Notes under the pieces: generated by a model
Seen by the model: the letters and a program-made list of their open reading frames with translations, nothing else
What the model was told of the DNA's origin: nothing
The model's database searches: none
Translations under genes and position numbers: made by a program
Part shown: in pieces, positions 10,004 to 19,609 of the stretch
How the letters are laid out: the number at the start of each line of letters is the position of its first letter
Position numbering within the stretch: the stretch's first letter is position 1
DNA from: Lachnospiraceae bacterium
GTDB taxonomy: Bacteria > Bacillota > Clostridia > Lachnospirales > Lachnospiraceae
Direction of reading: 5' to 3'
Assembly: GCA_015057435.1 (NCBI GenBank)
Contig: SVEJ01000004.1
Coordinates: 30,818 to 94,817 of the forward strand
DNA length: 64,000 bases

Positions 10004-10579
10004 TTATTTGATGTAATGATTACCTGAAATTCTATCAATATAGATAGAACCGTACGAATTATCATTATACATAATCTTATATGTTCCTGCACCATATGCC
10101 ACAGATCCATTTGACTTATTAAACTGAATAATGACTGAAGTTATATCATTATCATCATATGAATTCAGCTCATGCTCGGAACCAACAGGACTATATTGAA
10201 TATCAATAATTTCTGTTAATACCGCAACTGTTTCTTTCTCCTGGAATCCGGCATCTGTACAATATCCAAGAATCATCTCGTATGCACCATCTTTTACATC
10301 ATCGCTTGAATCTGAATTTTTTAAAATCTGCATGCACAACGGATAAACAGCCTCTACATCTGAACTAGTTTTTTCACTATCAGATTGAACACTACCTTGC
10401 GATATTGCCTTTGTCTTAATCCAAAGTGCACTAACCTGACTTTGGAATGAATTAACCGCAGCTGTACATCTGGCATCTTTAATAATTCCAATTGTTACGA
10501 CTGCAACACCGGTAAGAATTGCCATAATACCGATGACAATGATCATTTCAATTAATGTATAACCTTTATTATTCTTCAT
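10004..10579 (-). CDS. Type IV minor pilin
   Basis: The 191-residue protein begins MKNNKG followed by YTLIEM, a class III prepilin cleavage site with Glu5, and a 22-residue hydrophobic helix. The globular part has one N-terminal Cys after the helix and two more later (VYPLCM, ILGYCTD). It would be processed by PilD at 18.1-18.9 kb and built into the pilus. Its size is like PilE- or FimU-type minor pilins, but I cannot assign a specific subfamily. An AAGGTGG ribosome site lies just upstream. Confidence 0.88.
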   Translation of the reverse strand: MKNNKGYTLIEMIIVIGIMAILTGVAVVTIGIIKDARCTAAVNSFQSQVSALWIKTKAISQGSVQSDSEKTSSDVEAVYPLCMQILKNSDSSDDVKDGAYEMILGYCTDAGFQEKETVAVLTEIIDIQYSPVGSEHELNSYDDNDITSVIIQFNKSNGSVAYGAGTYKIMYNDNSYGSIYIDRISGNHYIK

Positions 10580-10591
10580 GTCATCACCACC

Positions 10592-13500
10592 TTAGTCTAC
10601 GTTCTTCTTCCAGTTATCATAACTTAAGATATCCTCAAACTGAACAGCTGTAATGCTCTTTGTTGACTCTGTTTCAATCTTACCGTTTCCACCTTCCGGG
10701 GTGTAAATCGGCTGATATTTTTGGAACAATCCGCATACTTCGAAATAATTGTTTGTTGCAGACAACTGTGATTCATCACATTCACGAAGAATTGTCTTTA
10801 CAATTTCTTCGTTGGCTGCAAAATTCATAGAATGTTCAACTTTAATCTTACTACCTGATACGATTAATCCTTCGAATGAATTTACATTATCTTTAAATGT
10901 AACATCACCCTTACAGATAATCATACCCTTTACATTACCATCTGCAAATGAATCTGCATCCACTTCAACATCTCCCGTTGTAACCCAAATCTTATATCCG
11001 GATTTCAACTTTGTCTCAAGATTATTCCAACCATCTGAAAGCTTATTAAAATAGAAGAAATAGTTGATTGGAGTGATATCACTTTCTTTCATCGAATGTG
11101 CATCATTAACAGCATCCATGCTGGAACTTCTAGGAGTAAGTGTCCACTTAACCTCCTTATACTGTCCCTGTAATCTTGTTGTTACATCTTTTGCCAATGT
11201 AAATGAAGATTGACTTGTGTCTACACCTAACTGATCTCCTCTACCTGCTTCACCGGTCTTCACATAAGAATTCTGTTCATTGATATTCTTATTGATATTC
11301 TTAGCAGCCTGAATCAAAGGAGTAATACTGCTACTATCCGCTTTGATTGTAAAGCTTGTTCCGTTCTTAACAGTAATAGCAGAATTAGAGTAAATCTTCG
11401 AATAATTACCATTAGAATCTACTTCCGGAGCATCTGTTGTCTCATCATAAGATGTATTAATCTTCAACATCTCAATCTTGAAGTAATCATAATCAGTAAT
11501 ATCTGTTAATCCATATAAATCGCCAACGGATGTTGTGCTTCCTTCAGGAACATCAAACAACTGAGAATAAGCCTCAATAAACTTATTCATCACATCCACT
11601 TTGTCATCCGTAAGACCAGCTTTCTCCTTAGCATTTGTTGAAAAATCAAGGAAATAATATGTCTTACCCGAAATAACTGTCTTAATAACAGGAATCTTAG
11701 AAATAATATTCAGATTATCATCCTTATCATCCCAAAACTCATTGAGAATTGGCATTGATTGCATTGCCGGAGGTACATTCAAGAATAATCCTTCTTCCGT
11801 ATCAGCAATAGCCCAATTCGGTACATATGCAAGCTGATTACTCTTAATAGAAATCGCTTCACCTGTACGATAATCCTGAATTGAAGTCTTTTTCGTTGTG
11901 GTCGCTGATTCTCTATATTCAGTATAGTCATCATCTACCTGTTTTGCATTCTCTTTTCCTGTTTCATCAACTTCTTTTACAGTAACCTTTTTTTGTTCAG
12001 GATACTCATATGTATTATATGAAACGGCTTCGTTATCACCATTCTTATTGGTAACAGTATATGCATCAGCTGTATCATTGCCAGATGCATTCTTCGCTTT
12101 TTCGTTCTTTGTTGTTTTTTTAGAAGTTTCAATATAAGCCTGACCAGCAATATACATATTCGTTACACTGGATAAATCCAATGAGGAATCTTCACCATTA
12201 ACAATAATCGCACTACTATTATAATGTGCCTGACCTTCAATTGAAGCACCGTCTGCAATTGTGTCCTGCACTGCAGATGAAAATGTACGTCCACCGTTTG
12301 CCTTTACACAAACATCAGTATATGTACGATTATCTAATGTTGCATAATTGTATCCATAATACTGACCAACCATTGCAAATTGTGAACCTTTTGCATTTAA
12401 CTCTAAATCATCTGAAATATATGCGTCAGCACGCATCTTAACGATAGAACCTTTTGCTTTCTTCTTAGCCGGCTTAGTGGCATCTGTATTAGTTGTTGTA
12501 TTATCAATAAAAGAATAACCACCTAATACAATACTGTCTGCCCAGATTTCCGTAGAGTTATAATCACTTCCGCTTGAACCATAAATGTTCAACTCTGCGC
12601 TATTAAAGGCAGCAATCGTACCCGGTACAATGATACGGTCTGCATAGATAATAACATCAGCACCGTTAATATAAAGACCGGAATACATACTTTTCTCACG
12701 TCTACCGTCACTCTCTCTGTAACGAGAATCTGTAGCATCAGTATAGCTACTTACAGCCGCATACTTTGTTACGCTTCCGTCACTCTCACTCTTTGAGATA
12801 TAATTCGGATCACTTGAATCTGTAATATTATAATCTTTGTTATAGAAATCTGCTGCCGCATATACATTACCGGTAATATTAACATCCGTCGTTGCATTAC
12901 CAATTTCAACACCCTTGTCAGCAAGAAATGCAAATTTATACAATTCACTAAGATCTGAATCAATTGTATTGAAATTCACATCAAATTCAGGTTTACCAAT
13001 CACCAAATCTGTTGTGATTGTCTGAACGAATGTATCGCCTGCGCCTACAGAACCATCCGCTTGCTTTCTGGCATTCATAGTACTATATACAGCTTCTCTC
13101 TTTAAAATAAGATTAGTAATAACCAACTCATCTTCATTACCAACATTCACATTACCAACTGTTAGTAAAACACCTTCCGGATTATCAGTTGCATTATATA
13201 CATTACTAATGAAGGAATTAAGATGCTCTTTCACATTATCTGAAGTTTTGTAATTCGCATCATCCTTAACAAGTTTCATGTAGGTGTTCTTTAAGATGCG
13301 ATTAGCCTCATCATTCTTCATCGTTACATATGCCTGTGTCTCCGGATCAAAATACACAAGTACCTCGACCGTGTCATCATATGCCGTATTCAAATGCTTC
13401 ATTGCATCTGCACCAACACCGGCATAGATTTCATCCATTGCCTGTTCAAGATAATAGAAGTTATCTCTTGCATTAATATCATATGCTTTTAAGCGATAAC

Positions 13501-13621
13501 AAAGTGCAACTGCAACTAACATAGCTGCAACTAACACAGCAAGGAAAGAAATTGTAGCTACTACCATAATGTAACTATTACCTTGATTTTTCAATTTTTT
13601 CTTGAATTTACGTTTGAACAT
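10592..13621 (-). CDS. Oversized PilX-like pseudopilin/exoprotein without Glu5
   Basis: The 1009-residue protein begins with a basic stretch (MFKRKFKKKLKNQG) and a hydrophobic helix (about 16-41) with pilin-like character, but the residue five after the Gly is not Glu and no FTLxE motif is seen. That is typical of PilX- or GspK-like components. The middle (about 225-500) has many short beta-strand repeats (VEIGN, VNITGNVY, LYINGADVIIYADRI, AELNIYG), and a second run of this type comes near the C-terminus (DVEVDADSF, GMIICKGDVTFKDN). This suggests a right-handed beta-helix. The ATG at 13621 overlaps the previous stop as TGATG; a TTG at 13624 has a ribosome site at slightly better spacing. Confidence 0.8.
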   Translation of the reverse strand: MFKRKFKKKLKNQGNSYIMVVATISFLAVLVAAMLVAVALCYRLKAYDINARDNFYYLEQAMDEIYAGVGADAMKHLNTAYDDTVEVLVYFDPETQAYVTMKNDEANRILKNTYMKLVKDDANYKTSDNVKEHLNSFISNVYNATDNPEGVLLTVGNVNVGNEDELVITNLILKREAVYSTMNARKQADGSVGAGDTFVQTITTDLVIGKPEFDVNFNTIDSDLSELYKFAFLADKGVEIGNATTDVNITGNVYAAADFYNKDYNITDSSDPNYISKSESDGSVTKYAAVSSYTDATDSRYRESDGRREKSMYSGLYINGADVIIYADRIIVPGTIAAFNSAELNIYGSSGSDYNSTEIWADSIVLGGYSFIDNTTTNTDATKPAKKKAKGSIVKMRADAYISDDLELNAKGSQFAMVGQYYGYNYATLDNRTYTDVCVKANGGRTFSSAVQDTIADGASIEGQAHYNSSAIIVNGEDSSLDLSSVTNMYIAGQAYIETSKKTTKNEKAKNASGNDTADAYTVTNKNGDNEAVSYNTYEYPEQKKVTVKEVDETGKENAKQVDDDYTEYRESATTTKKTSIQDYRTGEAISIKSNQLAYVPNWAIADTEEGLFLNVPPAMQSMPILNEFWDDKDDNLNIISKIPVIKTVISGKTYYFLDFSTNAKEKAGLTDDKVDVMNKFIEAYSQLFDVPEGSTTSVGDLYGLTDITDYDYFKIEMLKINTSYDETTDAPEVDSNGNYSKIYSNSAITVKNGTSFTIKADSSSITPLIQAAKNINKNINEQNSYVKTGEAGRGDQLGVDTSQSSFTLAKDVTTRLQGQYKEVKWTLTPRSSSMDAVNDAHSMKESDITPINYFFYFNKLSDGWNNLETKLKSGYKIWVTTGDVEVDADSFADGNVKGMIICKGDVTFKDNVNSFEGLIVSGSKIKVEHSMNFAANEEIVKTILRECDESQLSATNNYFEVCGLFQKYQPIYTPEGGNGKIETESTKSITAVQFEDILSYDNWKKNVD

Positions 13622-15180
13622 CAAGATTCATTTCCTCCCTTCGTTCCTGTCATAATTGGTGGTTTCGAAGTATCAACCGCTTCTGGGTCATCACCTTTCA
13701 CCATCCAAACCTTAATATCAAATAAACCTCTGGTTTCTTGTTCTGCTTGATCTAAGTGACCAAAATTAGCAACACTTTCACTATAGTTAATAGTTGAACC
13801 TCCTGCATTATACGTTACAAGCGGTACATAATCTGTTGATGAAAAATCAAAATTGAATAAATCATCATCTCCTGCTCTGTAATGAACAACGTTATTCTTC
13901 TCATTATTAGTCGAAGTTCTTCCATCGATATCAAAATTATGATACACACTAAGATTTTGCAAATTCGAACCTTGCGCCGCAGCAAGATGAATAGCAACAT
14001 CTTTACGCTGAACATAATCCGTAGTTAAGTTATTGTTATATAATGTTGGGCGAATCGGGTCGCCGGCAGCATCCTTACTAACAATATCTTCATTCGCATT
14101 AATAATATTATCTGAGTATGTCTCAGCAGTTTCAACGATAAAGAAATTCACCTTTGTGTCGTCTGTAACACCTTTTGTATCAATTGCAACATAGTCATCT
14201 GCAGAAAACAAACCATTATATACACATACGTTATACATTAAGTAAATATTCGGTAACGTTGCCTTATTCGTATTCGGATCTACCGGATAATCAAACTCAA
14301 ACGGAACGTACTCAATATAATAATCATCCATCTCTGACTTCAGACTTGGTTTCCATTCGCAATTATCACGATACTTAAGACTACATCTCACCTTGTAACC
14401 GGACTCTTCGCTACCGGTTACTTTAACAGTAATCAAACGTGTAGCAGTATCGTTAGGAAACATATCAACAGCAGTTTCCTGCTGTGTATATCTCTCATAC
14501 CAATCTGACTCAAGTCTCTTCAACACTTCCAACTTTTTTGTAAGAAATGCTTTGGAAACAGCCGAATCATAATTGGCGATTGTACCATTAATCAATGCAA
14601 TCTTTGTATGATCAATATCCTCTACTACACCAAGTGCAAGATTATTCGGATTCACATATGAACCCTTAGAACCTGCTTCTTTGTCCGCATAATATTTATT
14701 ACTAATCTCCATCTTGTATGAATATGTTTCATGCTTTGTTCCAAGCTTCACCTTACCGGAAACCATATACGTCTCATATGGATAATAAGTAAGTTTACCC
14801 ATAGAATCATCAGATTTTAATTCCGACGGTTCTGTCTTAATATCTACTCCACTGTCTGTCAAAACCTCCGCAATCTTATCTAGCGAAGAATCATATGTTG
14901 TCTTTCCGGGTTCAATATAAAATGTTGCACTGGTTGAAACCGACTCAGAACCTGTTGATGTAAGATACTGTCCATTCACAACATCTGCAATCGTGTCCTG
15001 TTTCACATATTCCACCATATTTTCAACATATTCATTACGATACTGGAGCGTCTTGGCCTCAGTCGTATTCTTCATGGAACTAATAATACCTCCAACAATC
15101 GGACCCATCAAAATCATGAAAATCGCAATTGCTATCAGGATTTCAACCATACTGACACCTTTATTCACTTTTCTTCGCAT
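13621..15180 (-). CDS. Large type IV minor pilin, PilV-like
   Basis: The 519-residue prepilin has leader MRRKVNKG, cleavage before VSMVEIL, Glu5, and a hydrophobic helix ending near residue 35. The following helix carries the T/Y/E-rich pattern seen in PilV- and GspI-type pseudopilins. A body of more than 480 residues is far larger than the usual 100-200, so it probably carries an extra exposed domain. A GGAGTG site lies seven bases before the ATG. It is the first gene after the pilO-like gene and overlaps the PilX-like gene, which fits a minor-pilin priming set. Confidence 0.85.
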   Translation of the reverse strand: MRRKVNKGVSMVEILIAIAIFMILMGPIVGGIISSMKNTTEAKTLQYRNEYVENMVEYVKQDTIADVVNGQYLTSTGSESVSTSATFYIEPGKTTYDSSLDKIAEVLTDSGVDIKTEPSELKSDDSMGKLTYYPYETYMVSGKVKLGTKHETYSYKMEISNKYYADKEAGSKGSYVNPNNLALGVVEDIDHTKIALINGTIANYDSAVSKAFLTKKLEVLKRLESDWYERYTQQETAVDMFPNDTATRLITVKVTGSEESGYKVRCSLKYRDNCEWKPSLKSEMDDYYIEYVPFEFDYPVDPNTNKATLPNIYLMYNVCVYNGLFSADDYVAIDTKGVTDDTKVNFFIVETAETYSDNIINANEDIVSKDAAGDPIRPTLYNNNLTTDYVQRKDVAIHLAAAQGSNLQNLSVYHNFDIDGRTSTNNEKNNVVHYRAGDDDLFNFDFSSTDYVPLVTYNAGGSTINYSESVANFGHLDQAEQETRGLFDIKVWMVKGDDPEAVDTSKPPIMTGTKGGNES

Positions 15181-15199
15181 GGTTAATCACTCCATTCTA

Positions 15200-16441
15200 T
15201 TAATAAACCTTAACAGCTCCCGACTTATTAGCAATCTTCACTCTAGGTGAAACGCTATCATCTCCTGCAACCTTAACATATACTGGAAGGTCTGTTGTGT
15301 TTCTGATTGAAACCTTAACACCAACCTTGTCATCATCATTCTTTCTGGCTGAAGACTGAATCAACAACTTAATATCTTCTGCAGATGTAACCTCAGCTTC
15401 ATAAGAAACGGAATCACCTAATGTATACTTGCAATAATTCTTTCCGTCCTTCTCATAGAACTCAAATGAAAGATTTGTTACATCGTTATCACTATTAGAG
15501 ATAACACTTGCTTCTTTTCCTGCACCATTCTGACCAACAACCTTAGCTGATACATCACTACTTGCAGGGTTCAACATTGCATAGAAATCATAGCTTGATT
15601 CAATTGCAGCACCTTCATTCTCATCATACTTTGTCATAGTAGAAACTACGCTAGACGAACCAGAACCAACTGCACCCTGGAAAATGTTATCTGTACCAAT
15701 CTCTACATCATTCATCTCCATTGATGTCTCAGGTCTGTCTGAACTTGTAACTGCATATAACATCAAGTTAAGTGCACCACCATAAAGGTCTGAATCAGCA
15801 TCATATGCAATTTCAATGGAATCAATTGTCATTCTGCTCTCAAAGTCATTAACATACTTCACAACATCCTTCAAAGATGCATATGAGCCTGTATACTCCA
15901 ATGGGAAAGCTGCACGATAGCAGTTATATTCTGCCTCATCAACCGCATCACCTTCCGCTAATGCTGTAGCATCTGTAGCAGCTTCTGTTGAAGCAGCCTC
16001 TGTCGATGCAGCCTCTGTCGAAGCAGCTTCTGTTGTTCCTGTTGTTCCTGCAGTTGCATCAAGAGTAGCATCACCACCACCAAGTCCTAATGTATAGAAC
16101 TGTTCCGGTTCACCAAGTTCCAAAGTCGCAATATCAAAATCGTTATTGTCCTTGATGCCCTCTAAGAACATAATTGTTACTTCCTGATTCAAGTCCGGTG
16201 CAAAAGCATCCAACTTTTCCTGAAATGCATTGTTTAATTTTTCAGTATTGGCGAGATACTCATCTCTTCTTGCTTCTTTCTGTTGAAGAAGTGTTAATCT
16301 ATCTTGTAACTGCACACACTCCGCCTTAATTGTCTGTGTCTCCTCATAATTTGGCTTAATTAGATACATAAAACCTAATACGGCAATTGCTATACCAGCA
16401 AGCACCACTAAAATACTCTTTTCTGAATCGCCTAATTTCAT
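15200..16441 (-). CDS. pilO: PilO-like pilus assembly protein
   Basis: The 413-residue protein has a short cytoplasmic N-terminus, one membrane helix (about 9-27), a coiled coil (about 30-75) and two extracellular alpha-beta regions, the PilO layout. Between coil and core lies a low-complexity linker in which TEAAS or TEAAT occurs four times in a row (about 137-156), encoded by 15-base direct repeats. PilO partners PilN in the alignment complex outside the membrane. PilO usually has about 200 residues, so a second C-terminal domain (about 250-413) is extra. The position straight after pilM-pilN supports the call. An unusually clean GGAGGG site precedes the ATG. Confidence 0.8.
   Translation of the reverse strand: MKLGDSEKSILVVLAGIAIAVLGFMYLIKPNYEETQTIKAECVQLQDRLTLLQQKEARRDEYLANTEKLNNAFQEKLDAFAPDLNQEVTIMFLEGIKDNNDFDIATLELGEPEQFYTLGLGGGDATLDATAGTTGTTEAASTEAASTEAASTEAATDATALAEGDAVDEAEYNCYRAAFPLEYTGSYASLKDVVKYVNDFESRMTIDSIEIAYDADSDLYGGALNLMLYAVTSSDRPETSMEMNDVEIGTDNIFQGAVGSGSSSVVSTMTKYDENEGAAIESSYDFYAMLNPASSDVSAKVVGQNGAGKEASVISNSDNDVTNLSFEFYEKDGKNYCKYTLGDSVSYEAEVTSAEDIKLLIQSSARKNDDDKVGVKVSIRNTTDLPVYVKVAGDDSVSPRVKIANKSGAVKVY
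15970..16035 (-). repeat. In-frame 15-bp tandem repeats in the pilO-like gene
   Basis: About four units of a 15-base sequence code for TEAAS/TEAAT. Unit copies differ at third positions, so the array is partly decayed. It lies in a linker between coiled coil and globular domain. Confidence 0.75.
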
Positions 16442-16457
16442 ATGTCTTCCCTCCTAA

Positions 16458-18086
16458 CTATTCTACTACTAATGAACCTGATTCATCAGCACCTTCATCA
16501 ACACCAATCTGCTCTTCTTCTACAACAGATACATATTGACAAGTTACATTGAATTCATGTGTCTCTTCACCTGTAGCATCATCTAATTCTGTCTTGATGT
16601 CTGTTACGAAAGCATCTGAAATACAACCAATCTTCTTAAGCTCGATTACAAACTTAGCAATTGCATCATAATTCTTAGAAGTTGCACTAATCTCAACATC
16701 TGCCTCTTCCGCTAAGAAAGAAGTAACTGCGACATCTTTTGGAAGACAATCTTCTAAAGATTCAATAAACATAATAAAGTTCTCGTTCAATGTACGTGTA
16801 TTATCGTACATAATCATAATATCATCATACTTTGCTTTTGCAGCATCGTACTCTGTAATAATCTGATCAATATCCTGAATTGCAGCAATCTGTGCATTCA
16901 AGCTATCTCTCTTCTGAATTTCGTTATTTTTAAGTATTGTTGTTACCGCAAAACCGGCACCCACTGCAACCGCGCAAAGTGCAGCGAAAACAACTGAATA
17001 CTTGAAATAATTCGTATCACCCACACGGGAAACCTTAACTTCTACCGGTTGGAATCCCATTGGATCAAATGCAGCACCGATTGCGGCTACCAAATATACA
17101 GGATTGAAAATCTTCTGATCAATCTTATCATCAAACTTAACATTGTATAAGCTATCCATAACTTTTGTCTGGATATTCAACTGAATCTTGAACAATCCAT
17201 CCACACCACGAATTAATGCTCCGTCACCAACAAGATATACATCTTCAATCGGCTTATCCGGATTCTTCGCTACATAGTAGTCAATCACACGACCAATATT
17301 GTTGATAAGATAACGGAACGCACCTGTTGCAGCATTATCATCAAAATCAACAGTGATTAATCTTTCATTCTGAAGAAGTGTCATTGCTGTCGTCGCATCC
17401 ACACCCTTCTCATCCATAACTTCTGTCACTACAGCATTCGTTCCGTACGGAACAGTTCTCTGTAATAACAATGTGTCACCTTTTACAATGTTCAAAATAG
17501 TAGATTCACTACCTAACTGGATTACCATCGTTGTTGAATTCGCACTTGTCTGGGTCTTGATTAGCTGTAACATTGCGTTACCAACATAATCGATTGCCTG
17601 AACAGTAAAGCCTAACATACTACCGAGTTCATAGTATCCCTTTACCATAGCAGTAGGAGCTGCAACAACCATGAGCTTTAACTGCTTAGACTTGTCGTCA
17701 GCAACTACATGTTCAAGTACAGAGTGAGAAACAACATAATCCTCTATGTTAACAGGGAAATATTCCGATGCATTCGCACTTACAATTCCCTTTACTTTGT
17801 TCTCTTTTACCTCTGGAATCAAAACTTCACGGTTTACAACCTTTGTAGAAGTTAAGATAAAAATTACATTCTTGTTACTAATACCATTGCTGTCTAATTG
17901 CGCTCTGATTGCACTTGCAATCTTAGAAGCGTCTTTAATGTTACCATCTTCATATGCGTCTTCCGGTGTTTCGAAAATCAACGCATTATGTACCTGTGTA
18001 CCCTTCTTCACTGAAGGAGTAACCTCAACTATTGTAATACTTTCATTTGTTATGTCTATTGTTAAGACTTTATTACTTTTCGCCAT
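16458..18086 (-). CDS. pilMN: Fused PilM-PilN pilus assembly protein
   Basis: The 542-residue protein joins two proteins that are normally separate. Residues 1 to about 350 form an actin-like ATPase of the PilM type: the strand VLTIDITNESITIVEV at the start and a YLVGDGALIRG nucleotide loop near 284-294. PilM normally binds the short cytoplasmic tail of PilN. Here the chain continues straight into a membrane helix (about 362-385), a coiled coil (about 387-430) and a ferredoxin-like extracellular domain (about 445-515), which is PilN. The third codon ATG (18086) is chosen because GGAGG lies eight bases upstream; an ATG at 18092 is too close to the site. The next gene encodes the PilO partner. 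Confidence 0.87.
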   Translation of the reverse strand: MAKSNKVLTIDITNESITIVEVTPSVKKGTQVHNALIFETPEDAYEDGNIKDASKIASAIRAQLDSNGISNKNVIFILTSTKVVNREVLIPEVKENKVKGIVSANASEYFPVNIEDYVVSHSVLEHVVADDKSKQLKLMVVAAPTAMVKGYYELGSMLGFTVQAIDYVGNAMLQLIKTQTSANSTTMVIQLGSESTILNIVKGDTLLLQRTVPYGTNAVVTEVMDEKGVDATTAMTLLQNERLITVDFDDNAATGAFRYLINNIGRVIDYYVAKNPDKPIEDVYLVGDGALIRGVDGLFKIQLNIQTKVMDSLYNVKFDDKIDQKIFNPVYLVAAIGAAFDPMGFQPVEVKVSRVGDTNYFKYSVVFAALCAVAVGAGFAVTTILKNNEIQKRDSLNAQIAAIQDIDQIITEYDAAKAKYDDIMIMYDNTRTLNENFIMFIESLEDCLPKDVAVTSFLAEEADVEISATSKNYDAIAKFVIELKKIGCISDAFVTDIKTELDDATGEETHEFNVTCQYVSVVEEEQIGVDEGADESGSLVVE

Positions 18087-18117
18087 CTCCATAGCCTCCC
18101 TTGCTAATCAGAAGTTT

Positions 18118-18939
18118 TTAATAGGGTCTTACACCCAACATGTTCAGATACCAGCTTATCAGCTGTTCACCGCATATCATTGTAATATAAACGCCCAAAG
18201 ATAAATACGGGCCGAGAGCGAGTACTGCACCGCTCCCCTTAATCTTCATACGAATCAAATGTATCACTGACCCTGCAACGCATCCGATTCCTAATGCTAA
18301 AAAATTAAGTTTCCAGCCTAAAAGTAAGCCAGTTGCTGCCATTAATTTAATGTCACCGTCCCCTATTACCGAATCCAACTCCTCTCCCGCGTGTTTCTTT
18401 GCAAGAATCGGGGTTGCAACTTTATCTACCAGTAATAAAAAACCGCTGACTGCAATAAGACCAATTACATATTCAAACCAATTAGAAAAATCTGCAAATA
18501 ATTGAATTAGTCCACATACAAAAATTACGCCGCTCATTTCAAGCGGTATATATTGTGTGTTCCAATCAACAACAGCTAATGACAATAAAGCTGCTGTTGT
18601 TATCCCACACAAAACGCCTGTAATCCCTGCCCCCTTCGACCAAAAAGCGAGCGTCACGAGAATACAATTGGCGATAAAATAGGTTGTTATGTATGACAGT
18701 TTCGTTCTAGAAACATAGTCACACTTACCCCTAACACGAAAAAAGGAAAAAAGCATCCATTGAGAAAGATTCTCATCCTTACTAAACAAAGCCTTTTTCA
18801 TAGCAAAACAATCCGTGCGGCCATTACACGTATTGCAAGGCTCTTTTTCCATATTAGAGATAAAACGTGACAAAGGAATTGCAGCACATCCAATCAGGGC
18901 TGTTACAATTCCAATTACTATTCCTATAAAAACTTTCAT
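18118..18939 (-). CDS. pilD: Type IV prepilin peptidase
   Basis: The 273-residue polytopic protein is an aspartic prepilin peptidase. The two catalytic aspartates are visible: D125 in VVDWNTQYIP and D196 in GDGDIK. An N-terminal Cys-rich loop (CNTCNGRTDC, about 35-44) resembles the zinc-binding loop of PilD enzymes. It cleaves class III leaders and, in the family, usually also methylates the new N-terminus. All five prepilin-like genes near it are candidate substrates. It is separated from the pilin gene by 59 bases containing a strong hairpin. Confidence 0.92.
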   Translation of the reverse strand: MKVFIGIVIGIVTALIGCAAIPLSRFISNMEKEPCNTCNGRTDCFAMKKALFSKDENLSQWMLFSFFRVRGKCDYVSRTKLSYITTYFIANCILVTLAFWSKGAGITGVLCGITTAALLSLAVVDWNTQYIPLEMSGVIFVCGLIQLFADFSNWFEYVIGLIAVSGFLLLVDKVATPILAKKHAGEELDSVIGDGDIKLMAATGLLLGWKLNFLALGIGCVAGSVIHLIRMKIKGSGAVLALGPYLSLGVYITMICGEQLISWYLNMLGVRPY

Positions 18940-18954
18940 AATCTTTCCTTATAA

Positions 18955-18985
18955 TGCGATGTGTCTTTATATAAGACACATCGCA
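18955..18985 (-). promoter_or_regulatory. Intercistronic hairpin between the major pilin and pilD
   Basis: A perfect 13-bp stem (TGCGATGTGTCTT type arms) with a five-base loop lies after the pilin stop. It is not followed by a T-run, so it is more like an mRNA-stabilising or processing hairpin than a terminator. It could keep pilin message higher than that for the downstream assembly genes. Confidence 0.7.
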
Positions 18986-18998
18986 ATGCAATCATTAA

Positions 18999-19502
18999 TT
19001 ATGGAGTTTGACCACCAGCTGTACAGTTTGCAGCAGACTCGTTTGTCAAACACTCAGAAGCATCTGGGAAAGCAACGTGACCACCACCGATTTCAACTTT
19101 AACTGTGTTTGCAGCTTTGTCAACAGAAATAAGGAAATTGCGATCTTCATCACCACCTGTTTCAGCAGCACTCTCAGCAATACACTTCTTAGACTTAACC
19201 TTAGGTGCGTTTGTACCACCGATTGCAGACTTCATTGTCTTCTTAAATGCATCATCATCTGACCAATAAGTTGAAAGTGAAGTACTTGTAATTGTATCTG
19301 GACATGCATCATAACCAGACTCATTTGCTAAAGCTGTCTGAATAGCTGTAGCAATTGTGTTAGCTGTCTGAATATCTGTAGATACTCTTGACTTGTTGAT
19401 GTACTTAATAAGCGCTGGTGCCAACGCACCTGCCAAGATAGCCATAATCGCAATAACGATAATAAGCTCAACCAATGAGAAACCTTTGTTCATTTTTTTC
19501 AT
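18999..19502 (-). CDS. pilA: Major type IV pilin
   Basis: The 167-residue prepilin has leader MKKMNKG, cleavage before FSLVEL, Glu5 and a classical hydrophobic helix. The globular domain is short (about 110 residues) and contains four cysteines (in DACPD, KKCIA, ECLTN and ANCTA), enough for two disulfide bonds or other use. Its length, position and strong ribosome site (GGAG, eight bases before the ATG) mark it as the likely major subunit. The intergenic region upstream (19503-19609) may hold its own promoter: a TATAAT lies inside an inverted repeat TTACAT-N6-ATGTAA, but no good -35 is visible. Confidence 0.92.
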   Translation of the reverse strand: MKKMNKGFSLVELIIVIAIMAILAGALAPALIKYINKSRVSTDIQTANTIATAIQTALANESGYDACPDTITSTSLSTYWSDDDAFKKTMKSAIGGTNAPKVKSKKCIAESAAETGGDEDRNFLISVDKAANTVKVEIGGGHVAFPDASECLTNESAANCTAGGQTP

Positions 19503-19609
19503 AATTCATTCTCCTTTACTTATAAAAATTTTTATTAAAACTGCCATGGCCGGACAGTATTAACCTTACATTATATTATGTAACATAAACATCTACGACG
19601 TTCCTTCGT

